A DNA stretch of 64,000 bases from Candidatus Nitrososphaera evergladensis SR1 (GTDB taxonomy: Archaea > Thermoproteota > Nitrososphaeria > Nitrososphaerales > Nitrososphaeraceae): contig NZ_CP007174.1 of the NCBI RefSeq assembly GCF_000730285.1, positions 186,001 to 250,000 on the forward strand. Reading direction: 5' to 3'. Of the stretch, positions 18,823-27,991 are shown one piece after another. The position numbers were made by a program, and so were the translations under genes. The notes under the pieces were generated by a model. It saw only the letters and a list, made by a program, of their open reading frames with translations. It did no database searches and had not been told where the DNA came from. The stretch's first letter is position 1. Every line of letters starts with the position of its first letter.

Positions 18823-20583
18823 ATGACCCTTTCATCCGAGTACAAAAAACAGGTTCTTGCTGTAGTTGATGGCTCAGTAGGTCTTGCAGGTGGATTGCTA
18901 AATGAGCGCCATGTGCTTGAAAAACTTGGACAACAGATAACCCGAATTATTTCTGCATCAAGAATAGAAGGAGACGAAGAAGTTGCTTCCTTTGCAATGC
19001 ATGTCAATAATGTGGTAGTAGCACTTGCATCGGGAAGACTGGTGCCGGATGAAAATATCCGATCTCTTCTCAGAGAATCTTTCCTAGAGATACGGAGAAG
19101 TACACAAGACAATGACGACAACAACAACAATAATAATACTAGTAGTAATCGCACGCAGATAGATCCTGCCATCATTAACAAGCTAAAGTCTGTTCTGACT
19201 GCTGCTGCAAATACCTCAGAGAAGGATTTTATTTTTTTGAGTAGCATAGATGTCCTCTATATCGATGCGGACGACTTTGTGTACAAAAGTCTGGCAAAAC
19301 GTGCAACCGATTCAATGGCAACGATAATGAAGATGACGTCGATAAAACTTGTGTCAAATGCATCTGAAGCAAGACAATTGTTGTTTTCGTCCCAAGAAAA
19401 ATTTGACGTTATTCTGTGCGAGACTGATCTTCCGGATGAGAGTGGGCTTGAGCTAATCAAAGAGTTTTCTTCGCGCTATCCAGTAGTAGCCATATCCGCA
19501 TCAGATGATCCCCGCAGTATCCAGCTTGCTATGAAAGCAGGTGCAACTGACTATATAGTTAAAAACGAGACGGGCATTAGGATGCTGCCTAGGTCTCTTC
19601 ACACTGCGGTAGTTGAACGGCAAAAAAGAGGCCAAAAGACACAGAAAGACGAAATACTCAAGGATCCTCGGGCTGCAAAAGTGCTTAACTACTTGATGGT
19701 AAGCGAGGATTCTGTCATAGAACAGACGGTAGAACCATCAAGCTACTACAAAATGCAAGTACTTGAACCTGAAAGGGATTTTTCCGATACATTTGCCACG
19801 CTTGAGCGAGCTGGCTATGTTACCAAGAGCAGCAAGCGCCTTGCACTTTGCTGTCCGCGCTGCCGCTCTGCTAACCTAGTTTCATACTTTGTTTGTGCCA
19901 ATTGTAACAAAAGCGACTTTATCAAAGGCGATGTGATTGAGCACAACAGGTGTGGATACAACGACATGGAGTTTGCGTTTCAAAAGAATGACAGTAAGGA
20001 GCATCTCTTTTGCCCAAAATGCAACAAGGAGTTAAAACTAATAGGCGTCGATTACTTGAGGACGGAAGCTGCGTACAAGTGCAAAGAGTGTAGCAACATT
20101 TTTCCAGCGCCTGAACAGAGATTCGTTTGTCATGACTGTGATAATTCCTTTAGACTCTCAGAAGGAGGCTGGAAGTCAATGTACATGTATAGGCTAAATT
20201 CCGCCAAGGTTCAAGAGCTAAATCAAAAGACACTTCCTCTTCAGTCCGTCGAGGAATATCTCTCATCGAAGGGCTTTAGGATTTCACTTGAAGATTATGT
20301 GGATTCAAAACTTCAGAAATTTGGACAGTTTGATCTCGTGGCTTACAAAGAAAATACAATTTTTGTAATGATAATTCTTGGCGACGACATAGAGCTGAAT
20401 CATTCAAGGATAATTGAGCTCGATACTATGAGCCGAGCGGTCGGTTCACGTGTGACAGCGTATGCGATAACGTTTACGGATCTGCGCCAAGTAACGAGGG
20501 ATCTGCTGTCAAAGTTTGGAATAATTGTCATACAGCTAAAGCGCCCGGACCAACTGCTGAGCAAAATCCAAGAGTATGTTTGA
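18823..20583 (+). CDS. TackOD1 response-regulator-like protein with nuclease-fold C-terminus
   Basis: 586 residues. 1-100 is helical; a DDNNNNNNTSS linker from AAC/AAT repeats follows; 148-270 is a receiver domain; 300-450 is a Cys-rich module with pairs CPRC, CANC, CPKC, CKEC and CHDC, matching the thaumarchaeal output domain TackOD1; the last ~130 residues (from VEEYLSSKGFRI, with FDLVAYKENTIFVMIIL) look like a restriction-endonuclease-like fold. The expected phosphoacceptor Asp in the receiver is Glu200 (VILCETDLP), while the Lys (YIVKNE) remains. Its stop overlaps the next gene by 8 bp, so it is coupled to the glycosyltransferase, which it probably controls. Confidence 0.8.
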   Translation: MTLSSEYKKQVLAVVDGSVGLAGGLLNERHVLEKLGQQITRIISASRIEGDEEVASFAMHVNNVVVALASGRLVPDENIRSLLRESFLEIRRSTQDNDDNNNNNNTSSNRTQIDPAIINKLKSVLTAAANTSEKDFIFLSSIDVLYIDADDFVYKSLAKRATDSMATIMKMTSIKLVSNASEARQLLFSSQEKFDVILCETDLPDESGLELIKEFSSRYPVVAISASDDPRSIQLAMKAGATDYIVKNETGIRMLPRSLHTAVVERQKRGQKTQKDEILKDPRAAKVLNYLMVSEDSVIEQTVEPSSYYKMQVLEPERDFSDTFATLERAGYVTKSSKRLALCCPRCRSANLVSYFVCANCNKSDFIKGDVIEHNRCGYNDMEFAFQKNDSKEHLFCPKCNKELKLIGVDYLRTEAAYKCKECSNIFPAPEQRFVCHDCDNSFRLSEGGWKSMYMYRLNSAKVQELNQKTLPLQSVEEYLSSKGFRISLEDYVDSKLQKFGQFDLVAYKENTIFVMIILGDDIELNHSRIIELDTMSRAVGSRVTAYAITFTDLRQVTRDLLSKFGIIVIQLKRPDQLLSKIQEYV

Positions 20584-21997
20584 TGATTTGTTATCAACAT
20601 CATTGTCATCATCATTATTGTTATTTGCTCTTTCCCCTGGTGTGGAGACTTTTATTTACAACTTTGCCAACGGATTTGTAGCATGGATTTCTACGCTTAC
20701 AATTTGGGATTTTATAACACTTACATGGTTTGCTTTTATCATCGACATTTCACGAAACGTGGGAAAAGCGATAATTCTAGCTAGCGACCATTTCTTGAGA
20801 AAGTGGAAAAAGGAGTATCATTATTATTCTTCTTCTTCGCTATCTGCTCCATTCAGTACGACGACTACTACTACCACCACTGATAGTGACAGTCGCAGTA
20901 GTAGTAGTGGTGGTGGTAGTGCTGTTGTTGGCAGATTTGAACCAAATATATCCATAATAGTTCCTGCTCATAACGAAGGTGCTGCAATAAAACATACGAT
21001 ACAATCTCTGCTTGAAAACTCTTATCCGAACAAAGAGATTATTGTTGTAGATGATCACTCGACAGATAACACATACCAGGAAGCATTGCCTTTTATGCAA
21101 AAAGGCCAGATAAAGTTGGTCCAAAGAAAGTCAGGAAAAGGCTCTAAATCTTCTGCAATCAATTACGGAGTAGTTTTTGCAACAGGAGACTACATCATGA
21201 TAATGGATGGTGATACGCTTGTGGAGAGGACTGCCATCCAAGAAGTTGTCAACCAACTCGGCGTACGTGGGGTCTCTGCAGTCTCTGGAAATGTAAGAAT
21301 TTTTGCTGGCGACGGGGGAAAGAGAAACCTGCTGACACGCCTACAGTCGTACGAGTACCTAGTCGCCTTTGAGGTTGGACGGCGCTACAATGCGCTCATG
21401 AACATGCTGATAATAATTCCTGGAGCGTTTGGCGTTTTTCCAAGGTCGCTTGGAAAAGAAATAGGAATGTACGACACGGACACTATTGGGGAGGATTTTG
21501 ACCTCACCATCAAACTACTAAAAACGGGAGGAAAGGTTTCCTTTGCGTCTAATGCCATAGCGTGGACTTATTGTCCAAACAACTGGAAAGGCTGGCTTAG
21601 GCAAAGAATTCGATGGGCTCACGGTCAGCTTGCCGTGCTTATGAAGCACAAGGATACAACTGGCGTGTACAACACCTACCGCCGGCAACTAGTTGTGGCA
21701 TTTTATGACATGATAATGATGGATATTGTTTTGGTGTTTGTAAGGATGGCTGGGTTTGCATGGGTAATCGCTGCATACGGTGATAGACTCGCTTATGTGA
21801 TGCTGATGATGTTGCTACTTTACCTGGGTAACGAACTGGTAGCTATCCTGACAGCAGCCCTCTTTTCCCCTCGCAAAGAGGACCTCAAGTATGTTTATCT
21901 GGTGCCAATCATGGTGTTCTTTTACCGCCCGTTTTACTCTTGCGTTAGGCTTTACGCCTACTTGAAAAGATTGCTAAAGAAAGATGCGACCTGGTGA
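20576..21997 (+). CDS. Membrane family 2 glycosyltransferase (cellulose/hyaluronan synthase-like)
   Basis: 473 residues. There are two N-terminal hydrophobic segments (to about 60), a repeat-coded Ser/Thr/Gly linker (82-115), then the GT2 catalytic core: VVDDHSTDN near 158, DGDT near 212, IGEDFDLT near 305 and QRIRW near 342. C-terminal TM helices follow (380-460). These are the D, DxD, ED and Q(R/Q)xRW motifs of processive polysaccharide synthases. It probably makes or exports an exopolysaccharide across the membrane. There is no PilZ domain, so c-di-GMP control is not evident; the overlapping TackOD1 regulator is the likely controller. Confidence 0.88.
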   Translation: MFDDLLSTSLSSSLLLFALSPGVETFIYNFANGFVAWISTLTIWDFITLTWFAFIIDISRNVGKAIILASDHFLRKWKKEYHYYSSSSLSAPFSTTTTTTTTDSDSRSSSSGGGSAVVGRFEPNISIIVPAHNEGAAIKHTIQSLLENSYPNKEIIVVDDHSTDNTYQEALPFMQKGQIKLVQRKSGKGSKSSAINYGVVFATGDYIMIMDGDTLVERTAIQEVVNQLGVRGVSAVSGNVRIFAGDGGKRNLLTRLQSYEYLVAFEVGRRYNALMNMLIIIPGAFGVFPRSLGKEIGMYDTDTIGEDFDLTIKLLKTGGKVSFASNAIAWTYCPNNWKGWLRQRIRWAHGQLAVLMKHKDTTGVYNTYRRQLVVAFYDMIMMDIVLVFVRMAGFAWVIAAYGDRLAYVMLMMLLLYLGNELVAILTAALFSPRKEDLKYVYLVPIMVFFYRPFYSCVRLYAYLKRLLKKDATW

Positions 21998-22155
21998 GCC
22001 CTTCCTTCAAAACCATACACAAGATGAACGTTTGCGCAGAATCCAAAGGAAGGGCTCTAATTAGGCACCGAGTCGTGTAGAAGCTACTGCAGACAGTAGT
22101 ACACTGCTATATGTGCAGATAGAATGTTTAAGCAATTTTTCAGTCATGCTGATAT

Positions 22156-22701
22156 TCAAAACGCCATTTGGCAACCAGAAAATCCTCTCTTCTCTTTAGG
22201 CCGGCGGACAAGCGGACCGCTTTGCCGAATTGGATACGCTTCCTGCCAGAGTGCTGACCATCCTTCTCCTCCGCCGCGGCTCCTGACCGCCATTTGTACT
22301 ATGGCAAGTTCTGCAAATATTGGCCTTCCATCGTATTCTACTATAGGCTTGCCGGCCATGTCGTCTTTGATGGGCTTGCCCTTCCAACGATTGAATATGA
22401 TGCTGATTGCTGGCACGCTAACTTCTAGACCCAGAATGACTTGTTCATGATCAGGCTCTAGACCCTTTGGAAATAATGGATAAAGTGCACCTGCAAGGAT
22501 GGCAGTGCTATCCGTAGTACTGTTATTATTGGCAATAATGGGGGCCACCGCCTGTTGTTGTGATAATGATAATGATGACGACGGTGATGCTTTGCAAATC
22601 GTAGATCCAACCTCGATGAAGGGGGATTCTAGAAGATACTCTATGATGTTATTATATGCACGTCAAATCAGGCTCACCTTTGCTGACAGCCGGGCTTCCA
22701 T
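22156..22701 (-). pseudogene. Hypothetical protein interrupted by an in-frame TGA
   Basis: From an ATG at 22701 the frame reads MEARLSAKVSLI, a TGA at 22665-22663, then continues without a break: RAYNNIIEYLLESPFIEVG and on to the 130-residue frame that ends at 22156. A CGA to TGA change would explain it. The product has sections GKPIVEYDGRPIFAELAIV and EGWSALWQEAYP, typical of a thaumarchaeal protein of unknown function. The frameshift-free reading after the stop supports a young nonsense mutation or readthrough. Confidence 0.5.
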
Positions 22702-22740
22702 GAGCAAATTTGTTTTCTAATTAGACACGAGGGGAAAATT

Positions 22741-22857
22741 GTAGGCTTGTCCTTTGAGGGTCGTTTTCTACAGAATACGACCTTCTAGCCCTGCAGGACG
22801 CATGTGTATCTCCCCCTCCACAAACATTGCGACCAAAAAGAAGTTGTGCTCTCTCTC
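22741..22857. repeat. Degenerate copy of 30114-30230
   Basis: GTAGGCTTGTCC, CTGCAGGA and TTGCGACCA, and GTGCTCTCT occur in the same order and spacing as in 30114-30230. Indels are present and there is no ORF. It lies directly ahead of a vapBC pair. Confidence 0.7.
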
Positions 22858-22922
22858 TCTGCATGCCTGCCTATTTAATACATAATAGTTGAGTATTACT
22901 TTAGTAACAGTATTACTGGCAA

Positions 22923-23207
22923 ATGGTAGAAGAGGGCGAAAGCATAGTCACTGTCACAAAAAAGGGCCAAGCAACGATTCCAAAGGCCCTTAGAAAGAAG
23001 CATCGGATTGGAAAGAAGGTGCTTGTTATTGACACCGAGGAAGGAGTCCTCATAAAGCCCGTGCAGGATCCTTACATGGAAAAGGGTTCGCTCAAGGCGC
23101 TCTTTGAAGACAGGACATCAAGAGAGCTTGTTGAAGAAGCACAGCTGGAGGAAATCAAGAAGGACAGAAGGAGTCTGCTAAAAGAAGGCGGCAAAGATAG
23201 GCAGTGA
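22923..23207 (+). CDS. vapB: VapB antitoxin, AbrB/SpoVT fold
   Basis: 94 residues. VTVTKKGQATIPKALRKKHRIG is the swapped-hairpin AbrB DNA-binding core. The acidic/basic C-terminal tail (from about 60) would block the toxin. It overlaps the toxin gene by 4 bp (GTGA-type overlap). The upstream AT-rich sequence TAATACATAATAGTTGAGTA probably carries the promoter. Confidence 0.85.
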   Translation: MVEEGESIVTVTKKGQATIPKALRKKHRIGKKVLVIDTEEGVLIKPVQDPYMEKGSLKALFEDRTSRELVEEAQLEEIKKDRRSLLKEGGKDRQ

Positions 23208-23626
23208 GCGTTGTACTTGATACTCAGGCCATGTTGATCCTCTACTTGGAGGAAAAGGGAGCTGAGCGCGTAGCAGAACTCCTTACACAGGTTCTTGAGG
23301 GAAAGATAAAGGGGTACATGAGTGTCGTCAATCTTGCCGAGCTGTACTACATTCTTGCCCGAAAGAGCAGCAAGATTGCCGAAGAGAAGGAGAGAAACCT
23401 CCGTAGTTTTGGCATCAGGATAGTTCCGGTGAAAGGTGATCCTGAGGATGCAGCTATGTGGAAAGAAGCGGCTCTTCTCAAAGCCAGTCCTTCTCTCTCT
23501 CTCTCTCTCTCACTTGCATATGCCTTTGCGGCCGCGACAGCCAAAGTTCTATCGTCGACATTGGTTACTGGTTCAGATCCTGAGTTTGAAAGAATAAAGG
23601 GAATTAGGACAGAACGAGTAGGGTAA
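23204..23626 (+). CDS. vapC: VapC PIN toxin, probably inactivated
   Basis: 140 residues. The Asp in VLDTQAML and Glu in NLAELYYIL are present. The third acidic residue, normally SLADA, reads SLAYAFAAA: GAT has become TAT, removing a metal ligand. Immediately before it a (TC)n tract has inserted SLSLSLSL. The start is GTG, overlapping the antitoxin. By family knowledge, loss of this Asp abolishes PIN nuclease activity, so the pair is likely a domesticated or decaying module. Confidence 0.8.
   Translation: MSVVLDTQAMLILYLEEKGAERVAELLTQVLEGKIKGYMSVVNLAELYYILARKSSKIAEEKERNLRSFGIRIVPVKGDPEDAAMWKEAALLKASPSLSLSLSLAYAFAAATAKVLSSTLVTGSDPEFERIKGIRTERVG
23491..23511 (+). repeat. (TC)n dinucleotide repeat in vapC
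   Basis: Ten TC units inside the coding region. Two-base units can shift the frame, so the tract could act as a phase switch as well as adding Ser-Leu residues. Confidence 0.9.
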
Positions 23627-23739
23627 AGGAGAAGATGCAGCACAGCGATAGCAAGAGCGTCATCATCATCACTGAATGAATTTGCCTTGCGCCATCTGGA
23701 AAGCTTCTTGCAAGAATCAATATCCTGGTCATTTTTGGC

Positions 23740-24190
23740 TCATTCACATTCAAACTGTTGTGCTGTGCCTCTCGCTCTGCAAAACTGTTGGAAACTTGCG
23801 TTGAATTTTTGCCATATGGTCTCTGTATGTTTCAGAAATATTTTGAATTCCTTCTGTGACTTTTTGCTGGATCGACAGAACCATGGTTCTAGAAGTTTCT
23901 GGATCGTAGTTATGATGCCACCATCATACCTTTGCTCTATGCTCTCTATTCGCTTTTTCTGTTCTTGGATTCTTGTGTTGTTTTTGGCTATCGTCTCCTC
24001 TTGCTCGTAGATCGTTAGCTGCAAGTTCTGTGACTTACCATACTCTTTTATAACTTCCTCAGGGCTTCAAACGGATCTCCTTACAGGTCTGCAGTGTCGT
24101 AGATCTCTTGTATTGTCTCTACGCTGAATCCCTTTCTCCAAAGCCTGTCGCAGGTCCGTGCTACTGCTCGTTTTTTCTCTTTGCTAATCT
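23740..24190 (-). pseudogene. Decayed helical/coiled-coil protein
   Basis: Three minus-strand pieces join into one plausible product: a segment ending GFSVETIQEIYDTADL, then GDPFEALRKL, then EYGKSQNLQLTIYEQEE with NNTRIQEQKKRIESIEQR. Each piece is in a different frame, so at least two frameshifts and one stop break it. The coiled coil and preceding HTH-like section resemble a thaumarchaeal DNA-binding coiled-coil family. Confidence 0.4.
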
Positions 24191-24375
24191 CCACACCTTT
24201 CTCAGATGCGCTAACGGTGGCGCGCTCACTCCTTACCAAGGAGCAGCGAGCGCGAGCAAGAGCACATGGTCTATCTTTTGCCAAGGGGTATGACGAAGGT
24301 AATTGTGCACTAAGCTTTAGCCATCCTCCAGTTGTCACAGTGAACATTTTGATTGGAAAGTCGTACTGATTGCAA

Positions 24376-24846
24376 TCAGTACTTTCCAAAGTCCCAAGTC
24401 GAAAAGTAACTTGGACTGATTTCCAACAATATTGACTTGCCACTTTTTACAGTCTCAAGGATGGATCTTGCAGTCGGATGATCCACGCTGCCAAGATACT
24501 TTATCATTATCTTTTCAACGATTGGCAGGTTGTCTTTTGGATTTTCAGATATCTTTGTTTTTCCCTTTCCTTTTACGCCCTTTACCGGCATTGCTTCATC
24601 ATCGATGCAGAAATAGACTGTATCTCTTTTTCTCACGTTAGCTATTTTCCTGGAATCGACATTTGTGTTGATATAGATCTTTTCACTACGAGGTTCGTAG
24701 ATAAACCACACTGGATGTACGTTTGGGTCTCCAAGTTCATCTACGGTTCCTAGCCTGCAATTTTGTTTGCTTGTGGAAAGAAAGTTACGCAGTTCCTGCT
24801 CATCCATCGGTGCCCCCATGCCAGGGGTAGCATGGATTATTTTCAT
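24376..24846 (-). CDS. Pyridoxamine 5'-phosphate oxidase-like flavin-binding protein
   Basis: 156 residues. The order NCRLGTVDELGDPNVHPVWFIY, KIYINTNVDSRKIANVR and the late VDHPTARSILE is typical of the split-barrel FMN/F420-binding family. It probably performs a small redox reaction with F420 or FMN; the substrate is unknown. A second Met at position 11 could also be the start. Confidence 0.75.
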   Translation of the reverse strand: MKIIHATPGMGAPMDEQELRNFLSTSKQNCRLGTVDELGDPNVHPVWFIYEPRSEKIYINTNVDSRKIANVRKRDTVYFCIDDEAMPVKGVKGKGKTKISENPKDNLPIVEKIMIKYLGSVDHPTARSILETVKSGKSILLEISPSYFSTWDFGKY

Positions 24847-24885
24847 TGCAACGCATCACCTACAAACATATGTGACTATGATAGG

Positions 24886-25968
24886 TCACGGCTTTGCCTC
24901 AAATACGAGATTGAATGGTGTCTGCGCAGCCCTGCGGAACTTTGAGAATCCTACTCCCGTCACTATATCCCGAATCCTAGCCTCGCCCGCCTGAGCTCCT
25001 AACGCAGGTCCATTCTCGCTTAACGAAGATGGAACGCAGACCACTGTCGAAACAGAATAAGATAGCCTTCCCAGCGGGTTTAGGTTATCCTCTATCTTGT
25101 CGTTGGCAAATGGCTCTACTATCATCCAAGAACCATTTTTCTTTTTCAGAGTTTGCAGAACATGCTTGGCAGCTCCGGCAGGGTCGCCCATATCGTGGAA
25201 GCAATCAAAGAATGTGACCAAGTCATAATCGTCACCCGAATAGTCTGTCGAGCCTGCAACTTCAAATGTAATATTTTTCAAGCTCTCCTTTTCCGCTTCT
25301 TTTCTAGCCCATTCAATTGACGGCTTGTGAAAGTCAAAGCCTATGACTTTCGAGTTTGGGTACGCTTTGGCCATTAGTATGGTGGAGGAACCGTGACCGC
25401 ATCCTACGTCAGCAACTTTTGCGCCGCCACCTCCATTTTTGAGCTTTGCTTCAACGCCATCTAGCGCTGGAATCCAGCTTGAAGTAAGATTTGCAACATA
25501 GTTTGGTTTGAAGAACCTCTCTGTTGCTTGAAACAGATAGTGATGATGGTCTCCCCATCCAAGTCCTTTGCCGGTTTTGAATGCCTCGATGATCTTTTCC
25601 TCATCTTTGAATAGTCCTGTTATCATCTGATAGGCTCCTGCAATGTACGCGGGACTATTCTCATCTATCAGGGCGATTGCATGTTCTTGCGGTAGCTCAT
25701 ATGTCCCAGAATCGGCGTTGTATGTAACAATTCCACCAGCAGCTTGAGCGGCAAGCCACTCTCTCATTATTCTTGGATGAGTATTCGTCCTCCCTGCCAA
25801 CTCTTCTGGCGTCAATGGTCCTGCTCCAGCCATGGCCTTGAATAGGCCCAGCCTATCCCCTGCAAAGGTGAGCAAAACGCCCAGAGCCGCGCCCCATTCA
25901 GTTGCGGATTTTTCGACGAACTTGTTCAGCTTGGTCTTGTCAACTGCTACTGACATTTTTGCGTTCAA
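24886..25968 (-). CDS. SAM methyltransferase with N-terminal winged helix
   Basis: 360 residues. The N-terminal section (15-110) is a winged-helix-like dimerisation domain (LFKAMAGAGPLTPEELAGRT, then RIMREWLAAQAAGGIV). The C-terminal half contains VADVGCGHGSSTILMAKAYP, the SAM-binding motif I, and VIGFDFHKPSIEWARK. This is the Rv2258c/O-methyltransferase-like architecture. The substrate is unknown. Transcribed alone; AT-rich promoter sequence after 25968. Confidence 0.85.
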   Translation of the reverse strand: MNAKMSVAVDKTKLNKFVEKSATEWGAALGVLLTFAGDRLGLFKAMAGAGPLTPEELAGRTNTHPRIMREWLAAQAAGGIVTYNADSGTYELPQEHAIALIDENSPAYIAGAYQMITGLFKDEEKIIEAFKTGKGLGWGDHHHYLFQATERFFKPNYVANLTSSWIPALDGVEAKLKNGGGGAKVADVGCGHGSSTILMAKAYPNSKVIGFDFHKPSIEWARKEAEKESLKNITFEVAGSTDYSGDDYDLVTFFDCFHDMGDPAGAAKHVLQTLKKKNGSWMIVEPFANDKIEDNLNPLGRLSYSVSTVVCVPSSLSENGPALGAQAGEARIRDIVTGVGFSKFRRAAQTPFNLVFEAKP

Positions 25969-26962
25969 ACCTCCCGAAATTCATAAAACAAAAATGAATT
26001 TTTTTGTATTTAAGCAATTTTCCAGATCGTATCCAGGTTGGATGCCAAGAATCCTTTCCATGGACTCGTTTAGTTTTTGTGAGGTTCGTCAATCCCGTTA
26101 AATCACAAATCTTGGGGCTCTTGTCTATACCCGCAAATGTTATGGGTAGATACGGCGACTCGCTCCAGAAATGGCGATTTTGATTTGTGCTTGCAGAGAG
26201 CATATGCATCAGCTCAAGCACAATACGGCGCATCATGACTTTTGCCTGCTTTTATCGTGCCTATCAATGCGTGTTGTCCTTTTGCTTCTCATGCCTGCCT
26301 GATTCTGCCTATCGCGGGCATGTTTTATTATCCAGGTGCCCGCAATCTGCCGGCACAATTCTGGAGCACTAATGCGTGGGACATTGACGTGCACTGGAAA
26401 AAGTCAAGTCGACAACTATAGAAGTGCTACTTCCAAGTCTGTGATAATGGGAGGAAGAGTGAGGCGGCATAGGTGACACAACTATTTGGCTTTGAGATAA
26501 TGCCTACGTGTTCCTTTTTCTCTCCTTCCTCGGCCATCCGCCCCTCTCCTTCTCCCTCTCCCTCTCTGCACCGTGCTCTCTGGGTTATAATAGCCGCATG
26601 CAAGACAACTTCAAGCCGACCTCTATTTGCCGGGATCGGCCATAGCTGTCGCGCATGTACCCAGATCCTTCGATCTGTACGCATGTACGCATGTACGCAT
26701 GTACGCATGTACGCAAGTATGTATGGAGGTGTAGCCATGAAATTGTGTGTCTACAAAGGTAGGCTTTCATGGCTACGCCCCGCAATTCAGCTTCACAACG
26801 GGAGAAAGAAGAATAGCCGTAAAAGGAGTCCAAATGATGGATATCTGGATGATCTTGCGGTTTGGGCTTTCCGTTGGGAGATCGTGTGCGTGTGTGCTCG
26901 CATGTACCTGATCGTTTATGGCTATAAATGGTCAAATGCTAGTGTGTATCCGGTAGCAACAG
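25969..26962. other. Gene-free region with tandem and inverted repeats
   Basis: No reliable gene was seen. It contains a CT-rich tract (26537-26565), five tandem copies of GTACGCAT (26677-26716, the last imperfect) and a 15-bp inverted repeat, GGTGTAGCCATGAAA (26728-26742) with TTTCATGGCTACGCC (26765-26779), which differ by one G-U type pair. Confidence 0.7.
26677..26716. repeat. Tandem octamer (GTACGCAT) x5
   Basis: Four exact copies and one with a terminal A, immediately ahead of the inverted repeat at 26728-26779. The unit contains the palindrome GTAC. Confidence 0.9.
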
Positions 26963-27760
26963 TTGTTTCTAGTGGGTCATGCAATGGTTGCCTTTCTCAT
27001 TGCATATGCAGTATCTAGAATGCTCGTTACTTCTGAAGATAAAAGGAGAAGATTAGCCGGGACAACAAAAATCGCCTTGGCACTTGTTATGCTTCTTGGA
27101 ATCTTGCCGGATACTGATATTGTGTTTCAAGCTTTCGGGATAATACCTCACAAGACGTTCACCCATAGCGTCATTCTTTCCGCGTTTCTGGTGGCTCCTG
27201 CAATATTTGTAGTGGCAAGGTGGCCCCTAAAGCAGACTCTGGCAGCCTCGCTGGCATATGCACTTGCGTATGCACAGCACTTGTTTGACGACATAATTGT
27301 TGGAACCCTCAACGTAGCATATCCATTTGGCACCATTCCTGTTGGTATCGGCATCGCTTATGGGTCAGTTTATCATCTGGCGCTAGAAATCGTGCTCGTG
27401 GCCGCAGTGGCTGCCATCGTCATGAAAGGGTCATTTGGCAAAACACGAAAACAATCGGAGAGTTTTGGCCAACGGTCAAACAATTATTATTCTCTCTATA
27501 GGCTGCACTTGTTTGGCTTTGGCAAAGTCGACAAGGTCTGCTATGCCCTGTTGATGCTGTCTTTATTGGTGTCGTTTGCGTACTTGCTGCAAGAAATGAA
27601 ATCAATTCCGCGCCTGTTCATCGAATCGGACCTTGAAGTTGCCCTCTTTGTTATCCTGCACCTTTCTGCGCTGGCGCTCGTATCATTTATGATACTGGTA
27701 TCTAGAGAAAATGCAAAGCCGGAGCCCTCTTCAAGAGAAGAGACGGTCAGAGATGTGTAA
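26963..27760 (+). CDS. YdjM/LexA-regulated-like membrane-bound metal-dependent hydrolase (DUF457)
   Basis: 265 residues with about six TM segments. The motif set GHAMVAFL near 5, LPDTDIVFQ near 50 and PHKTFTHSVILS near 62 is typical of the YdjM/DUF457 family of predicted membrane metal-dependent hydrolases; the His and Asp residues would bind metal. The start is TTG in the given frame; GTG at 26972 (MGHAM) is equally possible and closer to the family start. A degraded copy of part of this gene lies at 17384-17520. Confidence 0.75.
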   Translation: MFLVGHAMVAFLIAYAVSRMLVTSEDKRRRLAGTTKIALALVMLLGILPDTDIVFQAFGIIPHKTFTHSVILSAFLVAPAIFVVARWPLKQTLAASLAYALAYAQHLFDDIIVGTLNVAYPFGTIPVGIGIAYGSVYHLALEIVLVAAVAAIVMKGSFGKTRKQSESFGQRSNNYYSLYRLHLFGFGKVDKVCYALLMLSLLVSFAYLLQEMKSIPRLFIESDLEVALFVILHLSALALVSFMILVSRENAKPEPSSREETVRDV

Positions 27761-27818
27761 TTTATTAGATGTACTACATATATTGATGAATATGTGTATG
27801 CGATAATTGTAGAGCAAG

Positions 27819-27980
27819 ATGCCTGGGATCAGATGCCAGTTTTGTGGTATACCACTCGACAATGAGAAGCAGTTCATAGGTCATTACATAATAGGCCATG
27901 AATTAACTCTGGAATCGGCACGGTCGATATGGAATTCTGAATCTGGGCTAATAGTAATGAATGAAAAGGAGCGGGTGTGA
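27819..27980 (+). CDS. Small zinc-finger-like protein (53 aa)
   Basis: ATG at 27819; the product starts MPGIRCQFCGIPL and continues with HYIIGHE, giving a CxxC plus two His metal site like a C2H2 finger. It is shorter than usual gene-calling cut-offs. Its neighbour at 27992 is also a zinc microprotein. Confidence 0.5.
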   Translation: MPGIRCQFCGIPLDNEKQFIGHYIIGHELTLESARSIWNSESGLIVMNEKERV

Positions 27981-27991
27981 GAGAATAAAAG

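Noticed and set aside
26473-27018. 181-codon + ORF over the octamer repeats
   Set aside because: Composition reflects the tandem repeats (repeated Cys/Met/Val/Tyr); no homology, overlaps the start of the real gene.
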